A stretch of 29,487 bases of DNA from positions 1 to 29,487 of the forward strand of contig JBNGIQ010008250.1 of NCBI GenBank assembly GCA_049999765.1. Reading direction: 5' to 3'. This DNA comes from Phaeoceros laevis (taxonomy: Eukaryota > Anthocerotophyta > Anthocerotopsida > Notothyladales). Within the stretch, counting starts at the first letter, position 1; each line of letters starts with the position of its first letter. Under the pieces are notes generated by a model that searched no databases, was not told where the DNA came from, and was given only the letters and a program-made list of their open reading frames with translations. The translations under genes were made by a program, and so were the position numbers. This document shows, piece by piece, positions 8,868 to 18,689 of this stretch.

Positions 8868-8992
8868 AAGGAAGGAGATAGTTCTTCTGTTTGATAGGGG
8901 GTGGATGTGACAGGAAGAAGGTGAGTCAGGGAGGGAGGAAGGGAGGGAAGGAAGGAGATAGTTCTTCTGTTTGATAGGGGGTGGATGTGAAT
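8868..8992 (+). repeat. 41-bp direct repeat with purine-rich spacer
   Basis: 'aaggagatagttcttctgtt' followed by 'tgatagggggtggatgtga' occurs at ~8871-8911 and again at ~8951-8991. The spacer is a ggga/ggaa-rich run. The second copy abuts the broken PurD fragment. Confidence 0.75.
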
Positions 8993-9247
8993 ACCGACAT
9001 TCTGGGTCTCTGAAACGGACGTTATGAGCTTGGGCATTCCGGTTTTGGTTTCGATGATTACTCATGCGTAGAGAACGCCCACGAACGGGGCTCCTTCGGC
9101 TGCCATTCCCTTGACTGTGGGCAAGACAATGCTCTCCATGATCACCGACTCCAGCTGTGGAGTTAAGGCTGGAGCAGGGGAGTAGGCCCCCATTCCTCCA
9201 GTGTTGGGCAACACGGTTGTTCCTCCCGGTTGCAGCCCGGGTACGTC
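8985..9247 (-). pseudogene. PurD/GARS fragment (phosphoribosylamine-glycine ligase)
   Basis: On the minus strand from 9247, the translation contains [19 protein letters not shown], then [19 protein letters not shown] and LYA. These are hallmark segments of the ATP-grasp domain of GARS, which makes glycinamide ribonucleotide in purine synthesis (a plastid step in plants). A TGA at 9064-9062 interrupts where YAG is expected. After MPKLI the frame shifts, and NVRFRDPEC follows in another frame. The similarity ends there, beside the 41-bp repeat. The other end runs into the 100-N gap, so a longer fragment may be hidden. It is a broken copy; a functional GARS gene must lie elsewhere. Confidence 0.85.
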
Positions 9248-9347
9248 NNNNNNNNNNNNNNNNNNNNNNNNNNNNNNNNNNNNNNNNNNNNNNNNNNNNN
9301 NNNNNNNNNNNNNNNNNNNNNNNNNNNNNNNNNNNNNNNNNNNNNNN
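9248..9347. other. Assembly gap (100 N)
   Basis: Exactly 100 N, a standard placeholder of unknown true length. Open frames that cross it are not meaningful. Confidence 0.99.
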
Positions 9348-9503
9348 CTTGAGCTCAGTGCAAACTCTGCAAGGGCGCATGCGACGGCAGAGGCAAGCCG
9401 CCAACACCATCCCCAAAATCAACAGTGGAGTGCTTGGAGTGTTTGGTTTGAGAACGTGATGAGTGTTTGGTTTCTTGGAGCTCGTTTCTTGGAGCTTCTG
9501 GCT

Positions 9504-9568
9504 ATGGCTAGGTTTTTGTGCCGCCATCTCTCTTTTAAACCCCTTCCGCTCGCCAGAACGTCTGTAGG
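9504..9568 (+). other. Possible first exon with organelle presequence-like peptide
   Basis: An ATG at 9504 encodes MARFLCRHLSFKPLPLARTS, which has arginines and no acidic residues, like a mitochondrial presequence. The frame meets a strong donor, AGG|GTAAGT, at 9569. No matching second exon was recognised downstream, so this is only a candidate. Confidence 0.25.
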
Positions 9569-9574
9569 GTAAGT

Positions 9575-10813
9575 GCATTGCATCCCTCTCGTCATTGCGC
9601 ACAATTCCAATACCTTTATGTTGGATTTCTGGGATTTGTCTGGGGATTTCTGGCTTGGGACTTCTTGCTACGGCCGTGCTTTGGCCATGGCTGTGCCCTA
9701 GGGTACGCACCTGTCCTAGACCTGCCCGCTCGCCAGGTCTGGCCGTATCGGTTTCCAGCCAGCACCGATCTGTGCCATTTCTGGTAAGATTTGCTGCGAC
9801 AATTGGGCACAACATCGCAGGCCTCAGATCCACTCCTCCAACCACTCTACAAGGACTAATCGACGCAGCTCTCCAAGTCGGATTTGGTCGCAGATTTGGT
9901 CGCACCAGCCGTCGCAACCTCAACCAGCTCAGAGTATCACCAGCTCTAACCCAAACGCCACAAGCGCCAGCGAGTTCAAACAAAAGATTCAGATGGACGA
10001 GCCAGCAGGTAGAGGCCTTCTCGGTACTCCCCCAGGTGCTTCCAATTGTATTTGCATTGAAGACAAGCTTCAAGGACTGGCGATGCATGCTCCCCTGTTC
10101 CGTCTGACGGGATCACAACTGCAGGCACAGCTCTGACATGGCTGGAAGCTATGGTTTTAAAGCCCTGGCTTCTTGTCACTGTCATAAAGACTAGGCTAGC
10201 TAGATAGCTACGTTTTGACAGTGCATGCTCTGACCCGTCTGGTGGTGGCCATGAGTTATTTGGACATCTAGAGATTTTCTGGGCAGGGATCGCCAGGGAG
10301 ATCCCCATTGGCATCTCCAGCTTGGAAAAACTTTCCCACTTGCGAGAGTCCACAAGATCACTCGAGGCTTTGCCGATACAACCAAGGTACGAGGGATGGC
10401 TACACGAGGAGGCATCCACACCAAGGAGCACACTTCCACCAGATCAGACATCCTGGTCTCCAGGTTACATGCTAACCAGTCCATGCCTACAGATGACCTG
10501 TTCTCATGTTGTAGTCAGCCAGAGAAATTTCGCAGATGGTTCTCCTAGCTTTACCCAGCAGCATGTCACGACCGGTGGAAACTTCAGCGCTACAGAACCC
10601 TGGATCTCATCCAGAGTACCCATGCCAAGGAAGACAAGGTCAGGAGAGGTAGGCACCCAGCAGGTAACACGACATGAATGTCCTTTCTTTTTCATGTTCC
10701 TGCCCATCAACTTTGCTGTCACCCGTCAGGATATCCTAACAAATTTAGTGGTTCCTGTGAATGCAGAAATGCTCACCGAACAATGCAGATGAACATGAAA
10801 TTTCTGATTCTGA
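9575..10813. other. Unassigned region with a weak LRR-like trace
   Basis: Both strands have long open stretches but none shows a known fold. At 10215-10375 (+) 'ALTRLVVAMSYLDI', a stop, then 'RFSGQ' in that frame and 'IPIGISSLEKLSHL' in another frame resemble plant leucine-rich repeats. If real, this is a decayed LRR receptor-kinase piece. Nothing else was identified. Confidence 0.35.
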
Positions 10814-11131
10814 TTTGCTATATCGAGCCCTCCATCCAGGATCCCTAGCAGAGATGCAGGGAAAATGGTGGAAAGGCCGCGCCATCCATCCGGGATCCCT
10901 AGCAGAGATGCCGGGAAACTGGTGGATAGGCAGCTTGATCTTTTTGTATGGTACATGTCACGATACACATGCTTTGCTATATCGAGCCCTCCACCCAGGA
11001 TCCCTAGCAGAGATGCAGGGAAAATGGTGGAAAGGCCGCGCCATCCATCCAGGACCCCTAGCAGAGATGCAGGGAAATTGGTGGATAGGCAACTTGATCT
11101 TTCTTGTACGGAACATGTCACGATACACAGC
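10814..11131 (+). repeat. 159-bp tandem repeat, two units, each of two ~50-bp sub-repeats
   Basis: Unit 1 is 10814-10972 and unit 2 is 10973-11131, starting 'tttgctatatcgagccctcc'. Inside each unit, 'ggatccctagcagagatgc' and its surroundings occur twice. The period of 159 is divisible by three, so several frames stay open through it. One reads repeated HPGSLAEMQGKWW on the plus strand. The frames look like a by-product of the repeat and not a gene. Confidence 0.85.
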
Positions 11132-11219
11132 TACTTTTGAGTCTCAAATTTGTTGCTGAACGACCGAACATATGTTGGTGCCCTTGCAGTACCATTTTTG
11201 AGAGACGATAGGTGATGGG

Positions 11220-11690
11220 ATACTGGGAAAAGAACAGCGCGTGGAGGACGTGAGAACCATCCAGTCGGACACAGTGAACAGTGGGTATGAGTCTGATGTA
11301 TTTCTGGGAACAATGTTGATGGATGTGTATGCAAAGAGGTGGAGCCTGGCTGACGCTAGGCATGTCTTTGAGAAGAAGTCTCATCGCAATATAGTGTCTT
11401 CGACTGCCATGATGCTGGGGTATGTACAGAGAGAAAGGGGTGAAGAAGCTCTGGAATTGTGTGCCACAAGCACTTCGTATGGCTGCCTCCTAAAGGCTGT
11501 GCAAACGATGGTGCTCTGCAACACGTAGGCAGCTGCACTCAGGAATTGTAAAAAGAGGACTGCCGGAAGGGGACATAGTTCGAGGCAATTGCCTTGTAGA
11601 TATGTACGCAAAACGTGACCGGCTGGAAGACGCAAGCAAGTGTATGACAATCTGTCCACAAGAGATGCGGTAGCGGGATTGCCATGATAA
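11220..11690 (+). pseudogene. PPR pseudogene fragment, plus strand
   Basis: The translation has PPR signatures GYESDVFLGTMLMDVYAK, SLADARHVFEKKSHRNIV and GEEALELC. After a frameshift near 11520 it continues with RRQLHSGIVKRGL, GNCLVDMYAKRDRLEDA and a stop. Motif spacing fits PLS-type PPRs of ~31-36 residues. There is no initiator exon or E/DYW end. The 3' end lies in a block repeated at 12365-12545. Confidence 0.75.
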
Positions 11691-11803
11691 ATGGGCATGG
11701 TACAAACAATGAAACAAGTTCACCGGTCCTGGTGAGCCACAGCCCTACCAGAGCACCACTGGGATGTGCTACCCTTCTAATTGGGAGCGACAAGAGAGGT
11801 ATA
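11625..11803 (+). repeat. Direct repeat Q, copy 1
   Basis: From 'ggaagacgcaa' through 'tgacaatctgtccacaagag' and 'caccggtcctggtgagccac' to 'gggagcgacaagaga' it matches 12365-12545 with few differences. It includes the tail of the PPR fragment. The ~560 bp between the two copies (11804-12364) holds no gene I can recognise. Confidence 0.8.
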
Positions 11804-12364
11804 TGTCTAACCTGTGAGCTTGAATAATGCGGTGGAAATGAAGTGCCTTATTTGAAGTGATCTGTATGAGCCATCTACCGCAGCCAGAGTCCACATGACG
11901 TGTTTATGTGCTTCTCAGCCAGAGCCTTCCTTCGCCAGAGACTGCACATTTAGCTTGTAAAAATATCGCCATACACTGCCCTGCTGCCATCAGAGTAATC
12001 ACATGAGCGATAGTCACACAATTCAGTGGTATCACCAGCACTGTTGGAAAACAAGACAAGTTCAATCCATTGGGCTGGCAACGAGCGGAGGAGAAAACAT
12101 AAACCTTCAAGAGATATAGCAATCCCGGCGAATATTACCCATGGAACGCGAGTACACTGCACTCGCAATTGGTTGGTTTCGGCAAGCAAGCCAGCCCCAA
12201 CTCCCGGTGACCCCTTTCACGGCAGTTTTTTAGGTTGGCATTCCAGTCTGTAGCATTCACCCCAGGAAATTTGCACTGCGACATTCGAAATCCTAGTGCT
12301 AGCGCTAGCTGTCCACTCTCGGACGTTTCCTCAGGTACTTGGCTGCGCCTGAAAAGAGATGATC

Positions 12365-12545
12365 TCGTGGCCTGCTGGAAGACGCAATGACAATCTGTCC
12401 ACAAGAGATGCGGTAGCAGGGATTGCCACGCTAAATGGGTATGGTAGAAACAATGAAACAAGCTCACCGGTCCTGGTGAGCCACAACCCTACCAGAGTAC
12501 CACTGGGATGTGCTAGCCTTCTGATTGGGAGCGACAAGAGATATC
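12365..12545 (+). repeat. Direct repeat Q, copy 2
   Basis: Second copy of the block at 11625-11803. It begins at 'ggcctgctggaagacgcaat' and shares the PPR remnant and its downstream sequence. The following 12546-12799 shows nothing recognisable. Confidence 0.8.
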
Positions 12546-12799
12546 GGCTCGGCAAAGTAGGGTACCTAAAACACAAGATACTGACTTTGAGACAATCGAA
12601 CAACTTGGCATGTTGCGATCACAGAAGGTAGCAGGGAGATAAAATTACAAGGATCCGACAAGCTGTGTCATCGTGAGGGTTGTGAATGCAATCTTGCCCA
12701 AAATCAGGCTGTGCACAAATGTAATGCTTCAAATCTTCCAGTTTAGCCCTTTGCCTAGAGCATCAATCAAAGTCTAATCAAGAAGTTGAGCGTGGGTTC

Positions 12800-13827
12800 A
12801 CTCTTCACGCGGCGGAATGAAAGACTTTAGTATGGAATGCTGAAAACAGACATTACTGAAAATCAGATAACAAAAACCCTGAAGGTTAGACTTCCCAAAG
12901 GAACACACAAGTAACAAAGTATGAAAGGTGCTATACAAAAGGTGGGAGGACTACAAACACAGGCATCTCAGAAAAGCACAGGAAACTCAAGTGGCTGTTC
13001 ACAAACCAGACGACTGAGCTAATGTTCATTCAAGGTGCCTCCAAGCTCTGCATGACCTTCAATCCTGTAAAAGAAACAAATGTTAGACAAGTGACTACAC
13101 TAGCAAACCACACAGCAACTTCACGCACTTGTTATGGAACGCACCCTTTTGAAAACCACTCATTGAATTGCTCGTGACTGTCAAATAAAGTTGGCATGAT
13201 GAAAATGTAGAAGGGCCCAAAGCTCTGCCATAATGTTTTGAATTAGAGTGCCTGTCAAGAGGAGCCTGTTCCGGCAGTTGAAACTCAAAAGCGTTTTCCA
13301 CCGAAGGCTGTTACACCAGATGCCAGCCAAACCACAATGCTAGTCAGCACTCAACCAAAAGGACCAGCTGCTGCTTTTCTCTCTCGTACTTGCACCAGTA
13401 GCTCTAAGCACACAATACGGGATGTCTCAAGACCTAGTTGAAATCTTGATAGCTTGTGCTTCATCTAGTACCATATACTGCCGTTTTACCCTGCGAAAGT
13501 ACTTCTCAACCAGGACAAGCAGCTGGTAGCTGGTTTTCTGCACGGACGATGTTGTTGGCATCGTTGACCTGAGATGGCCAGAGACAATTTAGTGCCTACT
13601 CTTGAACAAGAGCAACATTTATCTAAGAATTTCACATACTAAGAACTCTCGTTCTTAAGAACCAAAATAAGAAGAGTTGGCTAGTTTTACTGGATCTGAC
13701 CAACTTATATACTGAAAGACCACCCACAGTTAAAGAAGTAAGAAGAAAGTTCCTGATACTCACGGATTAACCAAATCGATGTTTTCGGCACTATCCAATT
13801 GCATCATCTCTTGCTCCACTGCATCAG
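12800..13827 (-). pseudogene. INO80: INO80 chromatin-remodeller ATPase pseudogene (five exons)
   Basis: Five exon-like blocks with GT-AG borders run down the minus strand. Exon a, 13827-13764: ADAVEQEMMQLDSAENIDLV. Exon b, 13568-13434: STMPTTSSVQ, then TSYQLL, EKYFRRVK, and the helicase motif II region MVLDEAQAIK. Exon c, 13307-13145: [20 protein letters not shown] and [10 protein letters not shown], then a +1 frameshift, then [18 protein letters not shown]. Exon d, 13064-13007: IEGHAELGGTLNEH, then TAG where Gln is expected (13021-13019), then LSRL. Exon e, 12840 to ~12800: HSILKSF, then a shifted RRVK. Between SSVQ and TSYQLL the segment bearing the Walker A lysine is absent. INO80 is the ATPase of a nuclear nucleosome-sliding complex. 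Kept introns show this was a DNA-level duplication, not a retrocopy. Confidence 0.9.
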
Positions 13828-13834
13828 CTGTCAA

Positions 13835-14785
13835 ATCGGTCAGAACTTACAGCGCACCAGCGCGGGTCTGTTTGACTGTAAGCACGCACAGCTGCAGTGT
13901 AGACTTTGAACAGCGCTACCTGTGAACCCCTTCTCGTGTATGATCCTGTAGACTTCAAGACCTCTTTCAACCTGCAGTACATGCGAAGAATTGTAATCTC
14001 GAGGATGTGCTCTCGGGCCAATGTAAATAAAACACCACCCAGACATGAAAACCGATGAGAACCGAGTGGGGGAGGTCTTCTCACCTAGCCAGCACGAGTG
14101 CATGCACCAAGAATGAAAACACTCTCCATCATGCCACAAAACGACTCCCCGTCCTTCGGTATGGCACCACAGCTGGCACACGCCTTCAGAAGGCAAGCAA
14201 AAGCTACAGGGTCAGCCTCAATGAGGCCCCCCTCCTCCATTTGTCCGTACACCACATACACCTCTTGGCCGAGTCCTTGCTGCGAGATCAGGGCATTCCA
14301 TGTCACCACATTCTTTGCGTCCATGTTGTCAAAAACCTGGTGTGCATCTTCCAGCGCAGCTTCCTGCCCTTCTGCGAAACACTACTGCTTGCACATACCT
14401 TCAGAAGACAAACAAAATAAAGTGGTCAGCCAAACTGAAGCCCACTTCCTGCATTTGTCCATACACAACAAGCACCTCGTTACCGTGTCCTTACTCTAGC
14501 CCCATTACACCATCCAGCAGACCTCTTTTTGACAATCTGTGAATGCAGCTCCTTGCCCTTCTGTATGGCACCAGTGCCTGCACACGCAGAGCAACATGGT
14601 CGACCAAAGCCAAGCCCGCCTCCTCCATTTGTCCATACTTAAACAAGCGCCTCTTGACCGAACCCTTGCTGTGCATACCCAGCAATCAGGGCATTCCAGG
14701 TCACCACGTCCTTTGCGCCCATGCTGTCAAAAACATGGCGCGCACCCTTCAGCTCACCACACTTTGCATACATGTCAACCCTGGA
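13835..14785 (-). pseudogene. PPR pseudogene P3, minus strand
   Basis: From 14785 downward: VDMYAKCGELKGARHVF and DSMGAKDVVTWNALIAGY, then a stop; RVQALVPYRR-type remnants and 'QIVKRGLLDG'; then at 14324-14085 MDAKNVVTWNALISQQGLGQ, then YGQMEEGGLIEADPVAFACL, then LKACASCGA. Below 14000, VERGLEVYRIIHEKGFTGSA resembles another PPR. Stops and shifts occur between nearly every motif. It is closely related to the fragment at 24650-25084. The INO80 pseudogene follows on the same strand. Confidence 0.75.
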
Positions 14786-14879
14786 GGCAACTCCAGCTGC
14801 TCATCAACCCAATCTAGCTTAAACATACTGCTCAACCACCCGCGTCCAAATGAACAGCTCAGGGCACATCAAGCCTGAT

Positions 14880-15590
14880 CAATGTGCTTATATCCACCGT
14901 TTGGCAGCAACATATCTCACCCGACACTTAAGATAGCCGCACCACAAATGAGGAACGCAGAATATGAGAGGCGCATAGCGCAGATAGCAACGTAAGGACC
15001 ACCAGCGCAAACACCTCAGAGCGAATAAAGAAGGGGTAGAATGCACCGCATTCATCAGCACACCTGGGAAGCGGTAACACAAAAGCACCCCAGCTCAAGC
15101 CACATACACGAGGATGGCCCAACACGCAGTTCTCCAACTTCCCCTTCCAACTGTCAGAGTCCCTGGACATGCACCTGGAGCCCATGACAGTATCTGCATG
15201 CCTTCCAGCTTCTAGATTATCTGGGGAGCTCGACTTGGAAGGAGTGGCACCATAACCCATCTGCATATCCAAGGAAAAGAGCTGCTCACCGACCCAAGCT
15301 GGCTGAAGCATGTTATTCACCCACAACACCCTGATGCCCGCTTGTACCAAAGGGACCCAGCCAATGCGCACCTCCACAAACCGGCCGCATACAGCAGGGT
15401 ACCCGCAATCCAACCTCCCCAACAGCACAGCTGAAATACAAAGTATCGACCACCGTGGGCTGCTGAAATGCACGAAGGCGCGAGAGGCTGTACCAAACAG
15501 GAAAGCGAACGTAACGAGATCGGCTCACTAACGATCTCGCAGACCAGTTTGTAAAATCACGAAAGCGGGAACTACTTTCATCAACAGCTC
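14880..15590. other. Unassigned, minus-strand open frame without known domain
   Basis: A 181-codon minus-strand frame at 15473-14928 contains no motif I know. It could be the degraded 5' part of the PPR pseudogene downstream of it, but nothing shows this directly. Confidence 0.35.
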
Positions 15591-15594
15591 TACC

Positions 15595-15650
15595 ACTATT
15601 AGTATTATTATTACAATCATTATCTTTATTATTGAGCATTATCATGCTAG
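15595..15650. repeat. ATT-rich low-complexity sequence
   Basis: 'attagtattattattacaat' and 'tatctttattattgagc' form a decayed ATT microsatellite. Confidence 0.6.
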
Positions 15651-15734
15651 TAACTTAGTAAGCATTATATCAGGAATTTAGCAGCATATTAAGCACAAAC
15701 ATCTCATAACCTCCTATCAATCTGCCCACTTAGG

Positions 15735-15843
15735 GAGTGCTATGACGCAGGTCATAGAGCCCTAAGCTATAACCGGCAGCGCGCTCGATTCCCATGAGGA
15801 GTCGGCATAGCGCGTATAGACTTATTATTATTATTATTATTAT
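15735..15843 (+). repeat. SINE-like element with (ATT)n tail
   Basis: 'cgctcgattcccatgaggag' resembles a polymerase III B box region and shares 'tcgattcccatg.ggagt' with 20519-20538. It is followed ~40 bp later by a clean (ATT)7-type tail at 15820-15840. An A box is not clear. It sits directly upstream of the leader of copy B. Confidence 0.4.
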
Positions 15844-15844
15844 A

Positions 15845-16130
15845 ATGTCCGCAGTCACAGCGGCCGAGAGAGCGATGGAGCAAGCGCTGTTCCTGCCCCT
15901 CCGGCATTGGGTGAATATCTATGTAGGTAGCGCTGCAGCTGGCTGGTCCTTGCAATTGGGAGCTCGAGCGAGCTACAGGTATGAATGAACGAAGGCTTTG
16001 TCATCTGGACAGGTCAATAAAGTCACAGCAAGCCTAAATTGTGAGCTTCATCTTGCAGATCTATCTATGCGTAGGTAGGGTGGTATCTGTTGTAAACCGA
16101 GCTCTGGGCAGTCCGCGTTAAGGTTATAGA
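15845..16130 (+). promoter_or_regulatory. Leader of SPRY-family copy B (repeat L, with possible 5'UTR intron)
   Basis: This region matches 20758-21035, upstream of intact copy C, over almost its whole length, and in part 2440-2705. Both gene leaders keep a donor-like ACAG|GTATGA (about 15976 here) and an acceptor-like CTTGCAG|ATCT (about 16057). A short 5'UTR intron is therefore plausible. The reading frame from the upstream ATG is not conserved between copies, so I treat it as non-coding. Confidence 0.5.
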
Positions 16131-17088
16131 ATGGCGGGCCTGGCAATTGACATTGGCAGTGCTCTACTGATGACCATCATATCCGCCAAGGAAATGTGGG
16201 ATCAGCGGAAGGACAATAAGGAAGTGGCGGAAGAGCTCACTCATTTCATCAAAGATTTGCAGGTCAACCTGAAGGCACTTAAAGCCAAACAGTTGGCTAA
16301 CAACAACACTTCCACTTGGACCATGGGTAAGGCTGGAACTGAGCATTCTTGAGAGAAGGACTGACCTACAGGGAGCTCCTGCTGTTGGAACCTGTTTGTT
16401 CAACTTCAAATGACGTACGTAGAGGATTGGAAGTCGGTACAGGTGAAGTGACCTTGACATTTATGAGTAACGCAGCTGCCTTGAAGGAGGATCTTGTGAA
16501 GGCAAACCAAGATGCTCAAAACATTTTGAAGATGGGATTCATCAAAAAGCTGTGGGCCTCCAAGAGAATCAAGGGGGAGCTACGAGTTCTGCGGGAGCGT
16601 GTCATGACTTCGTTCCAAGTCAAGCTTCTCTTCACAACGCTGGATGTACGTTTTTAGGTCACTTGACCTCGCCATCGGCTTCACCAACAGCTGCGAGCAT
16701 GTGGAGCGTTTCCGCGATGACAGGCTGCCGGGGGTGTATAGGGGATCTTGCGGCTACCACCAAGACGGCAGCCTCTACTGTGGGGGCAGGCTCCAATCTG
16801 AGCATGACGCCTTTGGGGCTGGGGACACAGTGGGAGCCGGGGTGCTTAGGGGGCGCAACACCATCTTCTTCACTCGGAACGGCAAGCGCATAGCAAGTGT
16901 CGACTACCCCTCGGTTTTCTCCTCGCTGCAGGTTTACCCCACCGTTGGAATTGGGACCAGCAGGCCTTCCGAATTCACTTCTTCGATGACGTGGCGAGTA
17001 TGGCCTTGACAGAAGCAGGCCAGCTGGCCCTGCCGAGACCGCCCGCCCGTCGTAGGCGACCAGGTTGGCTGCTTCGACGTTTCTTGTA
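16131..17088 (+). pseudogene. SPRY-family copy B: internal deletion, no U-box
   Basis: Exon 1 (16131-16326) and exon 2 (16476-16645) match those of copy C, with the same splice sites, and encode the helical N-terminal domain (MAGLAIDIGSALLM, DNKEVAEELTHFIKD, LKEDLVKANQDA). Eighteen bases into the following intron the sequence jumps to the last SPRY domain (LAIGFTN at ~16666). Exon 3, the U-box, SPRY1 and SPRY2 are therefore missing. No usable acceptor lies at the junction. The SPRY part is nearly identical to copy A, but it has a short SCEHV-type insertion and a one-base frameshift near 16950 (between VYPTVG and AFRIHFF). The expected end, RRFL-stop, is at 17086-17088. It is a chimera of a C-like head and an A-like tail. 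Confidence 0.85.
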
Positions 17089-17139
17089 AATTAACAAGGC
17101 AGGGACATCGCATCGAGGGCTTCGGTTCGTTAGTACGCG

Positions 17140-17385
17140 TTTGGCGTGCGGGTCAACTTCGGCTGGCCAACTGCTGCCCAGCAAGCTGAATTGGCCCCGG
17201 TCGGGCCACTGGCTGTGCAGGCCGACTCCTGCGTCCCTCTCCGCGGCGACTTCTACTTTTCAGTGGGAGCCGGGGTGCGGCGCAAAACCGGCTTCTTCAC
17301 CCGGAACGGCAAGCGGCATCGCAAAGTGTCCGTATACTCTACCTCCCCTGTTCAACAAGCTGGAGCTTTAGCGTTAGGGATTTAG
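17140..17385 (+). pseudogene. SPRY remnant behind copy B
   Basis: Contains VRVNFGW, LAVQADSCVPLRGDFYFSVGA and GFFTRNGKR, that is, a SPRY domain with its middle deleted so that the FYF strand runs straight into the VGAGV strand. It matches 831-1005 behind copy A and confirms that gene plus flank were duplicated as one block. Confidence 0.75.
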
Positions 17386-17499
17386 GGAAGCCTGCTAGCC
17401 AGGAACCCCTGCCGAACTCCATTCAGTTCGTCGGGGGAACCCGCCACCACATCCATCGAGTGTATACTAACTAGCCTTGCATTGATTGCGATCGCTCGG

Positions 17500-17990
17500 A
17501 ATTTGTATGTGTGGGAGCATGTTGGATTCCCAGCAGGTGTTCGATTCATTACCGGAACGGACCGTTGAGGCAAGGAGATAGTGAGATTGTAATTGACTTT
17601 GTTGACAGGATCAGACTGGAGGGCATACAGCCAAATGGCGTCGTGAACGTTTCTCAGCGTGCTCACAGCGTGCAGTCATGCGGGTCTAGTGGACAAGAGG
17701 TCTCAAGTACTTTGAGATGGTGAGGACAAATAATGGGATTAGTCCAACGGTAGAGCACTATACTTGCATGATGGACCTTTTTGGCCGTGCATGAAATCTG
17801 GATGAGGCTCTACAGATGGCCAAAACCGTACCTGATGGTGGGGTAGACTGTTGGGTGCTTGCCAAAAGTGGAACAATGTTTATATTGGGCAACAGGCTTT
17901 CGAGTTTGCAGCCATGTTGGATGGAAAAGGTGTTGATGTTGACGAGGCAACAGGCTGACGGCAAGAGGAGCAGCATTTGGGAAGCCAAAC
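17500..17990 (+). pseudogene. PPR pseudogene fragment, plus strand
   Basis: Translation shows DRIRLEGIQPNGV, then after shifts GISPTVEHYTCMMDLFGRA, a stop, and NLDEALQMAKTVPDGG. These are the last PPR and E-domain hallmarks (HYTCMVDLLGRAG type). It interrupts the SPRY-flank block relative to copy A, so it was inserted after that duplication, or lost from the A side. Confidence 0.75.
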
Positions 17991-18099
17991 CGGTGCTGAT
18001 GGACTGACATGGGTGTTGTTGTGCAGTCGTCTGTGGCTGGGGCCAAGACATACGAATGAAGCCTGGAACAGCTATTAAGTTTAAGGACAAAAAGGATAC

Positions 18100-18271
18100 G
18101 TCCACATGTCACCTGTTGTTCAGGAACATAGCCGATGGGAGCAAGGAAGTTGAGTTGTTTAGGCACAGAGTGGCAGTTCCTGCACATCCGCAGGATTTTC
18201 GGTAGCAGCAGAGCTGTGGCATCTGGGGTGTCCAAGAGACCAATTGCAAACACCAGCTTGGTGTGTGGCAT
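18100..18271 (-). pseudogene. Degenerate DYW-domain fragment
   Basis: The minus strand gives HTKLVFAIGLLDTPDATALL, then PKILRMCRNCHS. This matches the DYW segment around HSEKLAxAFGLL and CRxCH, but the catalytic HxE has become HTK. The C-terminal CxC part is not in frame. It lies head-on to the plus-strand E-domain fragment at 17500-17990. Confidence 0.7.
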
Positions 18272-18439
18272 TCAGCAATGACACAACCCAACAGCATCAA
18301 AATACTGTCGACCTTGCTGACCAGCCCCTCTTGACTGCATGCTACAACAAGGCAAGTAAATGTGGTGTCATTAAGCTGAATGCCTCTCTGAATACCAGAA
18401 TCATCTCTTCAAAACAGGCTGTAGCCTTATGGTTTAGAA

Positions 18440-18645
18440 CTACCGAACCCATTTCTCATGGCATTCCATGTTGCCGCATCCCTTGTGGACAGATTGTCAA
18501 ACACTTTGCGTGCATCTTCCAACTGGCCACATTTTGCATACATATTTACGAGACAAGTGCCCAAAACTACATCACTTTCAAGTTGTCCTCTTTCCACAAT
18601 CCCTGAATGCAGCTGCCTGCCCTGCTGTAGAGCACCAGCACTTGT
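18440..18645 (-). pseudogene. PPR fragment, minus strand
   Basis: Read from ~18640: RQLHSGIVERGQLESDVV, GTCLVNMYAKCGQLEDARKVF and DNLSTRDAATWNAM-like motifs, with good PPR spacing over about 65 residues. There is no continuation in frame on either side. Confidence 0.75.
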
Positions 18646-18689
18646 ACAAGCAAGCTACGTAACCCTGCCTGCTAAATCCATAATTTCCA

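Noticed and set aside
8862-10088. 408-codon minus-strand open frame
   Set aside because: It crosses the 100-N gap and its right part has no recognisable domain; only the GARS signatures, which lie partly in other frames, are credible.
9595-10107. 170-codon plus-strand frame with a hydrophobic N-terminus
   Set aside because: No domain or splice support was found, and the opposite strand is equally open; it is probably chance in GC-rich sequence.
10215-10400. LRR receptor-kinase gene
   Set aside because: Only one or two LRR-like lines are visible in different frames with a stop between; this is too weak to annotate as a gene.
10726-11159. Overlapping plus- and minus-strand frames with repeated peptides
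   Set aside because: Both are products of the 159-bp tandem repeat, whose length keeps frames open; there is no independent coding evidence.
15794-15988. Frame starting with a run of isoleucines
   Set aside because: It is translation of the ATT microsatellite joined to the leader; the frame is not conserved in the leader of copy C.
16131-16352. Copy B exon 1 read through as a 73-residue protein (also at 21036-21257)
   Set aside because: The frame runs past a strong GTAAGG donor into the intron; splicing to exon 2 restores a conserved helical domain in copy C.
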